From positions 868,001 to 932,000 of the forward strand of contig OV788638.1 in assembly GCA_928721565.1 (NCBI GenBank): 64,000 nt of DNA. The letters are read 5' to 3'. The DNA comes from an uncultured Clostridia bacterium. GTDB lineage: Bacteria; Bacillota; Clostridia; TANB77; CAG-508. A program made the position numbers and the translations under genes. Positions within the stretch are counted from its first letter, which is position 1; each line of letters opens with the position of its first letter. Below the pieces are notes generated by a model. It did not search any database. It was not told the DNA's origin and saw nothing but the letters and a program-made list of their open reading frames with translations. This document shows, one piece after another, positions 41,897 to 51,800 of this stretch.

Positions 41897-44404
41897 TTGA
41901 AAAAAAGAAAGAAAAAGAAAACAGAAGATGAAAATTATGTACCAAAGGCATTTAGAAAAGATGAAAAGTCTAAAAAATCAAATAAAAATGATAAAGATAA
42001 AAAAGATAAAAAAATAAATAGTAAAGCAGTTAAAATAACTATTGTTATTTTGATAGTATTAATTGTTATATTAGGAATAATAATAGGAATATCAACACAT
42101 CGTTGGAAAATGTTAGCAAAAGAAATGGTAAAATATAAAAATTCAATTGTTGTAGATACAGATGGAAAAGAAATAGCTAAATTAGGATGCACAAGAAAAA
42201 ATACAGCAGTAGAATTAAATAATATACCAGACAACTTAAAAAATGCCTATATTGCAATAGAAGATGAAAGATATTATAAACATGGAGGAATAGATGTAAA
42301 AAGAACAGGAGGAGCAATAGTATCATATATTACTCATTTTGGAAAATCTTCTTATGGTGGAAGTACCATAACTCAGCAATTAGTAAAAAATTTAACAGGT
42401 GATAATACAGACAGTATTACAAGAAAAGTAAAAGAATGGTGGAAAGCAGAAATGCTAGAAACTGAACTATCTAAAGATGAAATATTGGAAGCATATTTAA
42501 ATATTATATATGTTGGACCACATATGTATGGAGTGGAAGTTGGAAGTCAATATTATTTTAATAAATCTTCTTCAGAATTATCATTAGAAGAATGTGCATT
42601 TTTGGCAGGAATGAATAATTCACCTAATTCATATAATCCATTTGGCGAAAAAGATAATACAGAGAAAATTGCAAAAAGAACAAAAACAGTTTTGGGAAAA
42701 ATGCTGGAATTGAAATACATTGATGAAACAAGTTATAATACTGCAATAAGCAATGTTGACAAAGGGTTAAAGTTTAAAAAAGGAAAAATAGAAACAGAAA
42801 GTGGAGTATATTCATACCACACAGATGCATTAATCTCTCAGATTACAACAGATATTTCAAAAAAATATCATATATCAGAGACATTTGCTACTAACTACAT
42901 AAATATGGCAGGTTTAACTGTATATAGTACTCAAGATTCCAAAATTCAAGAAACAACAGAAAAAGAATTTGAAAAATCAAAATATCAAATTGCTTCAAAA
43001 AAGGAAGATGGAAGTCCATCACAAGCAGCAATGGTAATTATTGATCACAAAACAGGAAAAGTACTTGGATGTGTAGGAGGATTAGGAGAAAAGACAGAAG
43101 TAAGACCTCTAAACAGAGCAACACAAAGTGTTAGACAAACAGGTTCTTCTATCAAACCATTGTCAGTATTAATTCCTGCAATTGACAAAAAAATTATTAC
43201 AGCAGCATCTATATACAATGATTCTGAACAAGACTTTGCTAATGGATATCATCCAACAGACTATAACAAACCATTAGGAGAAATAACTGTAAGAAGAGCT
43301 GTAGAATCATCTCAAAATATTCCTTTTGTTGAAATAATGCAAGAATTAAAACCTAGTAATTCTGTAAAATATTTAAAGAAAATGGGTATTACATCATTAA
43401 CTAAAGACGATGAAACGCTTGTATTGGCATTAGGAGGATTGCAAAAAGGAATAAGTCCTCTAGAAATGGCTGCTGGGTATGCAATGATAGCAAATGATGG
43501 ATTATATATTGAACCTACATTTTATATAAATGTTAATAATAGTTCAAAAATAACTATAGTAAAGGCTAAACAAACAAGAAAAAGAGTAGTTTCAAAAGAA
43601 GTGGCTTATGTGGTTAAAGAAATATTGACACAGCCAGTTCAAGGAACAAAAGGAACTGCATCATATTGTAAAATTTCAGGTGTGGATGTTTCTGCAAAAA
43701 CTGGAACAACAGATGAAAATTATGATAGATGGCTTTGTGGATTTACTCCATATTATACAGCAGCAACATGGTATGGATTTGATGAAAATGAAACAATAGA
43801 ATTTAATAAAAGAAATCCAGCTGGATTATTATGGGCTAATGTAATGTCAAAAATACATGCGGGACTAAAGAGTGCAACATATGATAAACCTAACTCTGTA
43901 TATAGTTGTAATATTTGTTCAGATACTGGAAAAATTGCAACTACTGGTTGTACAAACGTTTATACAGAATACTTTTTAAGAGGAACAGTACCACAATTAT
44001 GTGATAAACACTCTGGAGTAGAACTAAAACAAGAGACAACAGATAAGAAACAAAATAAACAAGATACAATTCAAAATATTACACATGATATTGATGCTGT
44101 TGATCCACAACAAGTTGATATACCACAAACACAGAACAAAACAAATACAACCAATAATTCAACTAGCCATACTAATAAAAATACAAACACAACAAATACA
44201 AATACGAACCTAAATACAAATACTAATACAAATAAAAATACAACAAATAAAAATGAGAACAATACAAATATAAATAATACTTCTACTAACACAAATAGTA
44301 GTGAAAATACTACAACAAACACAACAAACACAACAAATACTAATACTACAACTAATTCAACTAATAGTAATACTACAGAAAATAATACAGAAAAAAATCA
44401 ATAA
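41897..44404 (+). CDS. Class A penicillin-binding protein (PBP1a family)
   Basis: 835 residues, TTG start after AGGAAAGTGAT. A Lys-rich cytoplasmic head (1-47), TM helix (VKITIVILIVLIVILGIIIGI), GT51 transglycosylase domain (about 95-270; EDERYYKHGGIDVKRTGGA, SSYGGSTITQQLVKNL), and transpeptidase with S417-S-I-K420, SSQN and KTGT (about 600). Polymerises and crosslinks peptidoglycan. The last ~120 residues are an Asn/Thr repeat tail, which may run through the wall. Encoded 22 bp after holA. Confidence 0.95.
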   Translation: MKKRKKKKTEDENYVPKAFRKDEKSKKSNKNDKDKKDKKINSKAVKITIVILIVLIVILGIIIGISTHRWKMLAKEMVKYKNSIVVDTDGKEIAKLGCTRKNTAVELNNIPDNLKNAYIAIEDERYYKHGGIDVKRTGGAIVSYITHFGKSSYGGSTITQQLVKNLTGDNTDSITRKVKEWWKAEMLETELSKDEILEAYLNIIYVGPHMYGVEVGSQYYFNKSSSELSLEECAFLAGMNNSPNSYNPFGEKDNTEKIAKRTKTVLGKMLELKYIDETSYNTAISNVDKGLKFKKGKIETESGVYSYHTDALISQITTDISKKYHISETFATNYINMAGLTVYSTQDSKIQETTEKEFEKSKYQIASKKEDGSPSQAAMVIIDHKTGKVLGCVGGLGEKTEVRPLNRATQSVRQTGSSIKPLSVLIPAIDKKIITAASIYNDSEQDFANGYHPTDYNKPLGEITVRRAVESSQNIPFVEIMQELKPSNSVKYLKKMGITSLTKDDETLVLALGGLQKGISPLEMAAGYAMIANDGLYIEPTFYINVNNSSKITIVKAKQTRKRVVSKEVAYVVKEILTQPVQGTKGTASYCKISGVDVSAKTGTTDENYDRWLCGFTPYYTAATWYGFDENETIEFNKRNPAGLLWANVMSKIHAGLKSATYDKPNSVYSCNICSDTGKIATTGCTNVYTEYFLRGTVPQLCDKHSGVELKQETTDKKQNKQDTIQNITHDIDAVDPQQVDIPQTQNKTNTTNNSTSHTNKNTNTTNTNTNLNTNTNTNKNTTNKNENNTNINNTSTNTNSSENTTTNTTNTTNTNTTTNSTNSNTTENNTEKNQ

Positions 44405-44421
44405 AAATAAAACCTAAAATA

Positions 44422-44450
44422 TTGACAAAAAAAGAAAATTAGTAGATAAT
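44422..44450 (+). promoter_or_regulatory. Promoter of the glucan phosphorylase gene
   Basis: TTGACA (44422-44427), 17-bp spacer, GATAAT (44445-44450). A small stem ATGTGT/ACACAT lies in the leader at about 44475-44494. Confidence 0.7.
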
Positions 44451-44521
44451 AATTGTGATTAACAAAAAGAAAAAGATGTGTAAAAAGAAACACATAATGG
44501 AAAAACATAGGAGGAAAAAAT

Positions 44522-47089
44522 ATGTACGTATTCAATAGAATAACAGTAAACCCACAATTACCAAAGAGAATAGGGAGAATAACAGAAATAGCTAATAATT
44601 TATGGTGGTCTTGGAACACAGAATTTTTAAGACTGTTTAAAATAATAGATATAGACTTATGGGAAAGATGTAATAAAAACCCAGTAAAATTTTTAAAATT
44701 AGTAGATCAAGAGAAATTAGAGAATGCATCAAAAGATGTAAACTTTGTAAAAGAATATGACAAAATAGTAGTCAACTTTGATGCATATATGAATAGTAAA
44801 AATACATGGTTTAATTCAAAATATCCAGCAAACAGGAATGATTTGATAGCATATTTTTCAGCAGAATATGGATTAGATCAAACAATAGCAATATATTCAG
44901 GAGGACTTGGAATATTGTCAGGAGATCACTTAAAATCAGCAAGTGACTTAGGAATTCCACTTGTTGCTGTAGGATTATTATATAAAAATGGGTATTTTAA
45001 CCAAATAATAGACAGATATGGAATGCAAAGACCAGAATATAGAGATTTAGATTTATATGATTTACCTATAAATCCTGTAAAAGACTTAGATGGAAATGAC
45101 TTAATGTTATATATAAAATTTCCTAAGAGAAGAATATATTTAAAAGTATGGGAAATAAATGTAGGAAGAATTAAATTATATTTAATGGATTCAGACATAG
45201 ATATAAACAATGATGAAGATAGAAATACAACAGCACGTTTATATGGTGGAGACCAAGAAATGAGAATAAGACAAGAGATTATACTTGGAATGGGAGGAGT
45301 AAGTCTACTAAGAAGACTTGGATTAACTCCAACAGTGTACCATATGAATGAAGGGCATTCTGCATTTTTAAACTTAGAATTGATAAAAAATACAATAAAA
45401 GAAAAACAAGTATCTTTTGACGTTGCAAGAGATATCGCATCATCAAAAACAGTATTTACAACACACACACCAGTTCCAGCAGGAAATGATATATTTCCAT
45501 TAGACTTAGTAGAAAAATATTTTAAAGATTTTTGGCCAAGGCTAGGATTGACAAGAGAAGAATTCTTGAAATTAGGAATGAAACCTTGTGAAGGACTAGA
45601 AAATGGATTTAATATGGGAATATTTGCATTAAAGATTGCTGGAAAGAAAAATGGTGTAAGTAAACTACATGGAGAAGTATCAAGAGAACTATTTGCTGAT
45701 GTATGGCCACATATAGCACCAAGTGAATCACCAATAACTTATGTAACTAATGGAATTCATACTTGTACATGGTTGGCACCAAAAATGAAGGAACTATACA
45801 ACAAATATTTAATGCCATATTGGCAAGATAATATACATGAAGACAATGTATGGGAAAAAATAAAAACAATTCCAGATGAAAAAATGTGGAAAGTTCATAT
45901 GGAAAGAAAGGCTAAGTTAATAGCATTAGTTAAAGAAAATGTAACTAAAAGATTAAGAAGAGAGGGAGTAAGTTATGAAGAAATAATAGAAGCGACTTCT
46001 AAACTAAACCCTGAAGCTTTAACAATCGGATTTGCGAGAAGATTTGCAACATATAAAAGAGCAACATTGATTTTTAAGGACTTAGAAAGAATTACACAAA
46101 TTTTAAATGATGTTGATAGACCAGTTCAATTAATATTTGCAGGAAAAGCACATCCAGCAGATAGAGAAGGAGCGGATTTAATAAAATATATACATGAAAT
46201 TTCAATGAAACCACAATTTAAAGGAAAGATATTTATATTAGAAAATTATAATATAGAAATATCTAGATATATGGTAAGTGGTGTAGATGTATGGCTAAAT
46301 AATCCAAGAAGACCAATGGAGGCATCTGGAACAAGTGGACAAAAAGCATCTGTAAATGGAGTTGTAAACTTTAGTGTACTAGATGGATGGTGGGCTGAAG
46401 GATATAATCAAAAAAATGGATGGTCAATAGGAACAAATAAAGAATATTCATCATATGAAGAACAAGATATAGCTGATAGTGAAAGCATATACTATACGCT
46501 TGAAAATAAAATTATACCTATTTACTATGATAAAGATAAAAATGGTATTTCAAAAACATGGATGGAATATATGAAAAATTCTATTATTTCTACAGGTGGA
46601 AGATATAGTACTGCAAGAATGTTAGTTGATTATACAAATAAGTTATATATACCTTTATGTAATTTAACAAAAAAATATTATAATGACTTAAATAATGTTA
46701 CAGAATATAATACATGGAAAGATAGTATGTATTCAAATTGGAAAGATATACAAATAGAACAAGTAGAAAGCAATGTAGATAATATTACAGTTGATGCAGG
46801 AGCTGAAATAGACGTTAGATGTGCAGTAACACTTCCTAATATAGATCCAAATTCAATTAGAGTAGAAGCATATTATGGAAAAATTTTAGAAAACGGAACT
46901 GTACAAGATGTTCAAATAATTCCAATGAGAATGGAAGGAAAAGAAGAAGAAAATAGAAAATTTTACTATGTATCTCAAATAAAATTAACTACAGGTGGAA
47001 ATTATGGATATTCATTTAGAGTAATGCCTCAAAATGAAATGCTTTTAGATAGTGAGAATATGGACTTAGTTAAATGGATTGAAAAATAA
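44522..47089 (+). CDS. glgP: Alpha-glucan phosphorylase (GT35, DUF3417 type)
   Basis: 855 residues. N-terminal DUF3417 (PKRIGRITEIANNLWWSWNTEFLRLF, about 12-115), then the phosphorylase core: FSAEYGLDQTIAIYSGGLGILSGDHLKSASDLGIPLVAVGLLY, YHMNEGHSAFLNLELI, FTTHTPVPAGNDIF, RFATYKRATLIF and the pyridoxal-phosphate region (EASGTSGQKASVNGVVNFSVLDGWWAEGY near 600-630). It releases glucose-1-phosphate from glycogen or maltodextrin. RBS AGGAGGAAAAA. Works with the debranching enzyme upstream and the GH57 branching enzyme at the window end. Confidence 0.94.
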   Translation: MYVFNRITVNPQLPKRIGRITEIANNLWWSWNTEFLRLFKIIDIDLWERCNKNPVKFLKLVDQEKLENASKDVNFVKEYDKIVVNFDAYMNSKNTWFNSKYPANRNDLIAYFSAEYGLDQTIAIYSGGLGILSGDHLKSASDLGIPLVAVGLLYKNGYFNQIIDRYGMQRPEYRDLDLYDLPINPVKDLDGNDLMLYIKFPKRRIYLKVWEINVGRIKLYLMDSDIDINNDEDRNTTARLYGGDQEMRIRQEIILGMGGVSLLRRLGLTPTVYHMNEGHSAFLNLELIKNTIKEKQVSFDVARDIASSKTVFTTHTPVPAGNDIFPLDLVEKYFKDFWPRLGLTREEFLKLGMKPCEGLENGFNMGIFALKIAGKKNGVSKLHGEVSRELFADVWPHIAPSESPITYVTNGIHTCTWLAPKMKELYNKYLMPYWQDNIHEDNVWEKIKTIPDEKMWKVHMERKAKLIALVKENVTKRLRREGVSYEEIIEATSKLNPEALTIGFARRFATYKRATLIFKDLERITQILNDVDRPVQLIFAGKAHPADREGADLIKYIHEISMKPQFKGKIFILENYNIEISRYMVSGVDVWLNNPRRPMEASGTSGQKASVNGVVNFSVLDGWWAEGYNQKNGWSIGTNKEYSSYEEQDIADSESIYYTLENKIIPIYYDKDKNGISKTWMEYMKNSIISTGGRYSTARMLVDYTNKLYIPLCNLTKKYYNDLNNVTEYNTWKDSMYSNWKDIQIEQVESNVDNITVDAGAEIDVRCAVTLPNIDPNSIRVEAYYGKILENGTVQDVQIIPMRMEGKEEENRKFYYVSQIKLTTGGNYGYSFRVMPQNEMLLDSENMDLVKWIEK

Positions 47090-47090
47090 A

Positions 47091-47138
47091 AAATAAATGC
47101 TTAGCAAAAGTAGAAATATTGTTAAGCATTTATTTTTT
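47091..47138 (+). terminator. Terminator of the glucan phosphorylase gene
   Basis: AAATAAATGCTTA-G-CAA ... TTG-T-TAAGCATTTATTT followed by T. Confidence 0.85.
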
Positions 47139-47175
47139 GTCTTTCATAGAATATAGTAAAATTATGGAAAAAGTA

Positions 47176-47204
47176 TTTACAAATATTAAAAAGTATAATA
47201 TAAT
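47176..47204 (+). promoter_or_regulatory. Promoter of the sortase cassette
   Basis: TTTACA (47176-47181), 17-bp spacer, TATAAT (47199-47204), 39 bp before the first gene. Confidence 0.75.
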
Positions 47205-47242
47205 GATGCCGTAAAAAATAATAATATAAAGGGGTGGAGCAT

Positions 47243-48271
47243 ATGATGACTAAAAAAATCATCAAATTATTAGGTGCTTTAGCTATTAGTTTAATTATAG
47301 CAATAACACCAATAATAGTTCTAGCAACAAACGAAGATGTCTCTGTAGTAAACACTCAAGAAAATGAGTATATAATATATATAAAAAACTACACGGACAA
47401 AAAATTTAAATATGCATTTACTAATAATGCTAATCCAAATGAAATGGATTTATATTACATTAATTCAATCTCAGATTTGGGAGGAAGCCAAGGAGCATTT
47501 TTAGATGCCGAAACTTACGAAAAATTAAAAGACAAACCAATTTATATGTGGGCAAAAGATGAAGAAGAGAATTTAATTCTAAATGGAGTTCAAATAGATC
47601 TAGGGAACTCACTAACCAAGGAAAACATAAATTTAATAGAAAATACAACAAAAAGAATAGCAGTAGAAATTTCAACATCTAAGGATAGTACAGATTCAAC
47701 TATTCCAGTTAGAGATGAAACTATTGAAGGTGTAAAAGAAATTGCAAAAGCAGGATATGTAAAAATCACAGATAGCAAAGATGCTAGATATTATTATCAA
47801 AGAGTAAAAACAACTGATTCAGAAGAATATGAAAAATTAATGAAATTAGCAGAAGACATTAATAGTAAATATGATGAAATGGATATGTATGAAAAAATTC
47901 AAGAAAATGAACAATTTTATGAATTATATTCAAAATTAGTTAATGAAGCTAATTGGCAAGAAGTTGAAAATATGGAAGTAAAACAACCAGAATCAGCAGA
48001 GCAAAATAATGGTGTTGGAGATAAATACATAGTATTTTTAAAAAAAGTTGCGAAAAATGGGGATACAACAACAGATGCACAATTTTTACAAGAATATTAT
48101 GATTATGAACCAAATGCAGTAAAGGAACAAGTAAAAACACAAGAAACCACAAAATTACCAATAACATATGACAGTATTGCATTAATAGTTATATTAGCAG
48201 TAGTAGTAGTAGCATTAATAATAGTATTTATTAGAATGAAAAAAATAAATAAAAAAGATGAAGAAAAATAG
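47243..48271 (+). CDS. Probable sortase substrate with LPITYD sorting signal
   Basis: 342 residues from ATG 47243 (ATG 47246 equally likely; AAAGGGGTGGAG upstream). Signal peptide (KKIIKLLGALAISLIIAITPIIVLA, about 3-29), an extracellular mixed domain of about 270 residues with Glu/Asp/Lys-rich helices and no domain I recognise, then TTKLPITYD followed by a 22-residue hydrophobic stretch and RMKKINKKDEEK. That tripartite C-terminus is a cell-wall sorting signal, with LPIT-Y in place of LPxT-G. It overlaps the following sortase gene by 14 bp, so the two are coupled. Confidence 0.78.
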   Translation: MMTKKIIKLLGALAISLIIAITPIIVLATNEDVSVVNTQENEYIIYIKNYTDKKFKYAFTNNANPNEMDLYYINSISDLGGSQGAFLDAETYEKLKDKPIYMWAKDEEENLILNGVQIDLGNSLTKENINLIENTTKRIAVEISTSKDSTDSTIPVRDETIEGVKEIAKAGYVKITDSKDARYYYQRVKTTDSEEYEKLMKLAEDINSKYDEMDMYEKIQENEQFYELYSKLVNEANWQEVENMEVKQPESAEQNNGVGDKYIVFLKKVAKNGDTTTDAQFLQEYYDYEPNAVKEQVKTQETTKLPITYDSIALIVILAVVVVALIIVFIRMKKINKKDEEK

Positions 48272-48872
48272 TCTAGAATTTAAAATTTATAAGGCGATTT
48301 TTAGTATGTTATTAATAGTGGCAATTGTGGTAGCTGGTATGATAGTGCATAAATACATATGTGAATATGAAAACGAAAAAGAAAGCCAAGAAACAATAGA
48401 AGCTTTTAGTAACATAGATTTTTCAGATAATACAGAAAAAGCGCAAGAACAATTAGAATATAAAGGCTATAAAGTAATTGGAATAGTAAAAATTCCAAAA
48501 ATAAATATCGAATATCCAATATTAGAAATTGGTAATATAGACCCAGAAAATGCAAAAGAACCAATGAAAATTTCTATAATAAAGTATTGGGGAGAAAATG
48601 TAAATGATTATGGAAATTTATCAATAGCGGGTCATAATAATAAAAGTGGTACAATGTTTGGAAAAACTAAAAATCTTAATAAAGGAGATATTGTAGAATT
48701 AACAGATCTAACAGGAAAAACAATTCAATATTCAATTTATGACATTTTTACAACAACACCAAATGATGTAAACATTTTATTACCCAAAGATGAACATGTA
48801 AGAGAAGTAACATTAATTACATGCACAAATGGAAATAGACAAAGACTAATATTGAAAGCGCAAGAAATATAG
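48258..48872 (+). CDS. Sortase (class D-like)
   Basis: 204 residues. Single N-terminal TM helix (AIFSMLLIVAIVVAGMIV, about 13-30), then the sortase beta barrel: GYKVIGIVKIPKINIEYPIL, LSIAGHNNKSGTMFG with His126, TLITCTNGNRQRL with catalytic Cys189 and Arg196. Sortases cut surface proteins at an LPxT-type motif and link them to the wall. The N-terminal anchor and TLITC motif fit class D or B-like enzymes; class D is the better guess. The start overlaps the end of its likely substrate gene. Confidence 0.92.
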   Translation: MKKNSLEFKIYKAIFSMLLIVAIVVAGMIVHKYICEYENEKESQETIEAFSNIDFSDNTEKAQEQLEYKGYKVIGIVKIPKINIEYPILEIGNIDPENAKEPMKISIIKYWGENVNDYGNLSIAGHNNKSGTMFGKTKNLNKGDIVELTDLTGKTIQYSIYDIFTTTPNDVNILLPKDEHVREVTLITCTNGNRQRLILKAQEI

Positions 48873-48893
48873 TTAATTTAGGGGGGAATTAAA

Positions 48894-51800
48894 ATGGCGG
48901 ATAAATCAAATACCGTAAGCAAAAAAACTATTATAGCGATAGTAACTGTTATAGTTTTGTTGTTTATAGCTGGTTTATCAGTAGGAATATTCTTAGCTGA
49001 TAAAGGTAGCACAGAGGCTGTTGATGGAAATCAATCATCTAGTGAAACACAAACAGCAGAAAATGATAATTCTTCAGAAGAAGAAAATAATGTGGCTAAT
49101 AATGTTCAAAATTCTGATGAAAATAATACAGATGAAAATAATAATACAAATGCTGGTAATAATCAAACAGTAACAGGTAATGATCAAAGTACTGATAACA
49201 ATGCAACAACTGCTGATACTAATAGGAATAATGCAGGTAATGTAACCGCAGGAAATAATAATAATGTGATTGCAAATGCAGATACAACTGTAAATGATAC
49301 AGATGTGACAACAGATACAAATGTTAATGAAGTTGGAGAAACAACAATAACAAGAGTAGAAGAACAAGAAAGACTTGTATCAAGAGATTTTTGGGATTGG
49401 TGGACACCATCAAGTGTAGTTGCTGCAAACTCTGCAGTGGCAGATAAGATAATACCACAAACGCCAGATTTTACAGTTGAAAAAACAGCTACAACTGGTG
49501 TAGGTGAAGATAAATTAGTATATGCCAATAAAAATATTACATATACAATAAAAGTTACAAATAATGGAGAACAAGAGTTAAAAAATATAGAAATAACAGA
49601 TAAAATTCCAGAACAAACAACTTTTGTTTCTATTGATGATGTTCAAAATTCAGGAACAACAATATTAGAAAATGATACAGTTATAGGTTTAAAATGGATT
49701 GTAACTGTACCAGCAAAAGAATCAATAGAAGTTAAATTTACAGTAAAAGTTAACGAAAATGCAACAGGTACAATATCAAATGCAGCAATAGTTAATGGTA
49801 AAGAAAGTAATGAAGAAAAAACATCAATTATAAATGCTAAAAAATCAAGCAAAATAATAGAAAGAAATAATGTTGAAGTAAAAGATGGTCTAGAGGTAGC
49901 AAAATTAGGAGACAAAATAAAATATACTATAACAGCTACAAATACAGGAGATATTTCTGGAAAAACAACAATAGAAGATACAGTACCAGTAGGAACAGAA
50001 TTAATAGAAAGTTCTGTAACAGATGCTGGAAAAATAACAACAACAACTGATAATAGAAAACAAATTTCATGGAATGTTGAATTAGGAGCTAATGAGACAA
50101 TCGAAAGAACATTTATTGTAGAAGTAAAAGATATAAGCGGAAAAATTGAAAATGTTGCAACAGTTGGAGGAGTTCCTACAAATCCAGATAAAAAAGATAC
50201 AGCAGATATAAAAGTAGTTAAAGAAGTTACTGACATAAAGAGAAATCAAGAAAGTCTTGGAAAAGACGTAAAGGTTCAAGCTGGAGACGTAATTGAGTAC
50301 AAAATAAAAGTAACAAACACTGGTAGCTTAGATTTAACTAATGTAGTACTTGATGAAAAACTTGTAGGAATCGACATTGATGCTAAAGACTTAAAAATAG
50401 GAGATTTAAAAGCAGGAGACAGCAAAGAAATATTTGCTACATATACTGTAACTTATGAAAAAGACATAAAAGGAAAGGCTGATGAAAATGGTAATCCATT
50501 ACCAATAATTAATGAAGTTTTTGTTAAAGGAGAATCAGTTCCTACAAAACCAAATCAAAAATCAGAAGAAGTTAGTGATGATTCAAAAGTTGAAACACCA
50601 GTTGAAGAAGCACCTTCTTATGATATAAGTAAAATTGCAGATAAAGAAAAAGTAACAACAGCAGGAGAAGAAATAACATACACAATAACAGTAACAAATA
50701 CAGGAAATACAATATTAAAAGATCTTACTGTAAGAGATGATATGCTTGGAATTGATAAAGTCATTAGTGAAATTAAAATAAATGGCACAAATGTAATCTC
50801 TGCGCAATATACAGTAACACAAGATGATATAGACAAAGGTGGAGTAATAAAAAATATTGTAACAGTTGGAGATAAGGAAACAGAAAGAGATGTTAATGTA
50901 GAACAAAATCCAGGTTATACAGCAGTAAAAACAGCAGATAAAGAAAAAGTAACAACAGCAGGAGAAGTAATAACATATACAATAGCAGTAACAAATACAG
51001 GAAATACAACATTAACAAATATTGCTGTTAAAGACGATATGGCTGGAATAGATGAAACAATATCAGAAATTCCAGTAGGAGAGTCAAGAAGTGTAACAGG
51101 AACATACACAGTAAAACAAGAAGATATAGATAAAGGTGGAATGATTCACAATGCAGCAACAGCTGGAGATAAGACACCAGAAAAAGATGTTCCAGTAGAA
51201 CAAAATCCAGGTTATACAGCAGTAAAAACAGCTGATAAAGAAAAAGTAACAACAGCAGGAGAAGCAATAACATATACAATAGCAGTAACAAATACAGGAA
51301 ATACAACATTAACAAATATTGCTGTTAAAGATGATATGGCTGGAATAGATGAAACAATATCAGAAATTCCAGTAGGAGAGTCAAGAAGTGTAACAGGAAC
51401 ATACACAGTAACACAAGCAGATATAGATAAAGGTGGAATGATTCACAATGCAGCAACAGCTGGAGATAAGACACCAGAAAAAGATGTTCCAGTAGAACAA
51501 AATCCAGGTTATACAGCAGTAAAAACAGCAGATAAAGAAAAAGTAACAACAGCAGGAGAAGTAATAACATATACAATAACAGTAACAAATACAGGAAATA
51601 CAACATTAACAAATATTGCTGTTAAAGACGATATGGCTGGAATAGATGAAACAATATCAGAAATTCCAGTAGGAGAGTCAAGAAGTGTAACAGGAACATA
51701 CACAGTAACACAAGCAGATATAGATAAAGGTGGAATGATTCACAATGCAGCAACAGCTGGAGATAAGACACCAGAAAAAGATGTTCCAGTAGAACAAAAT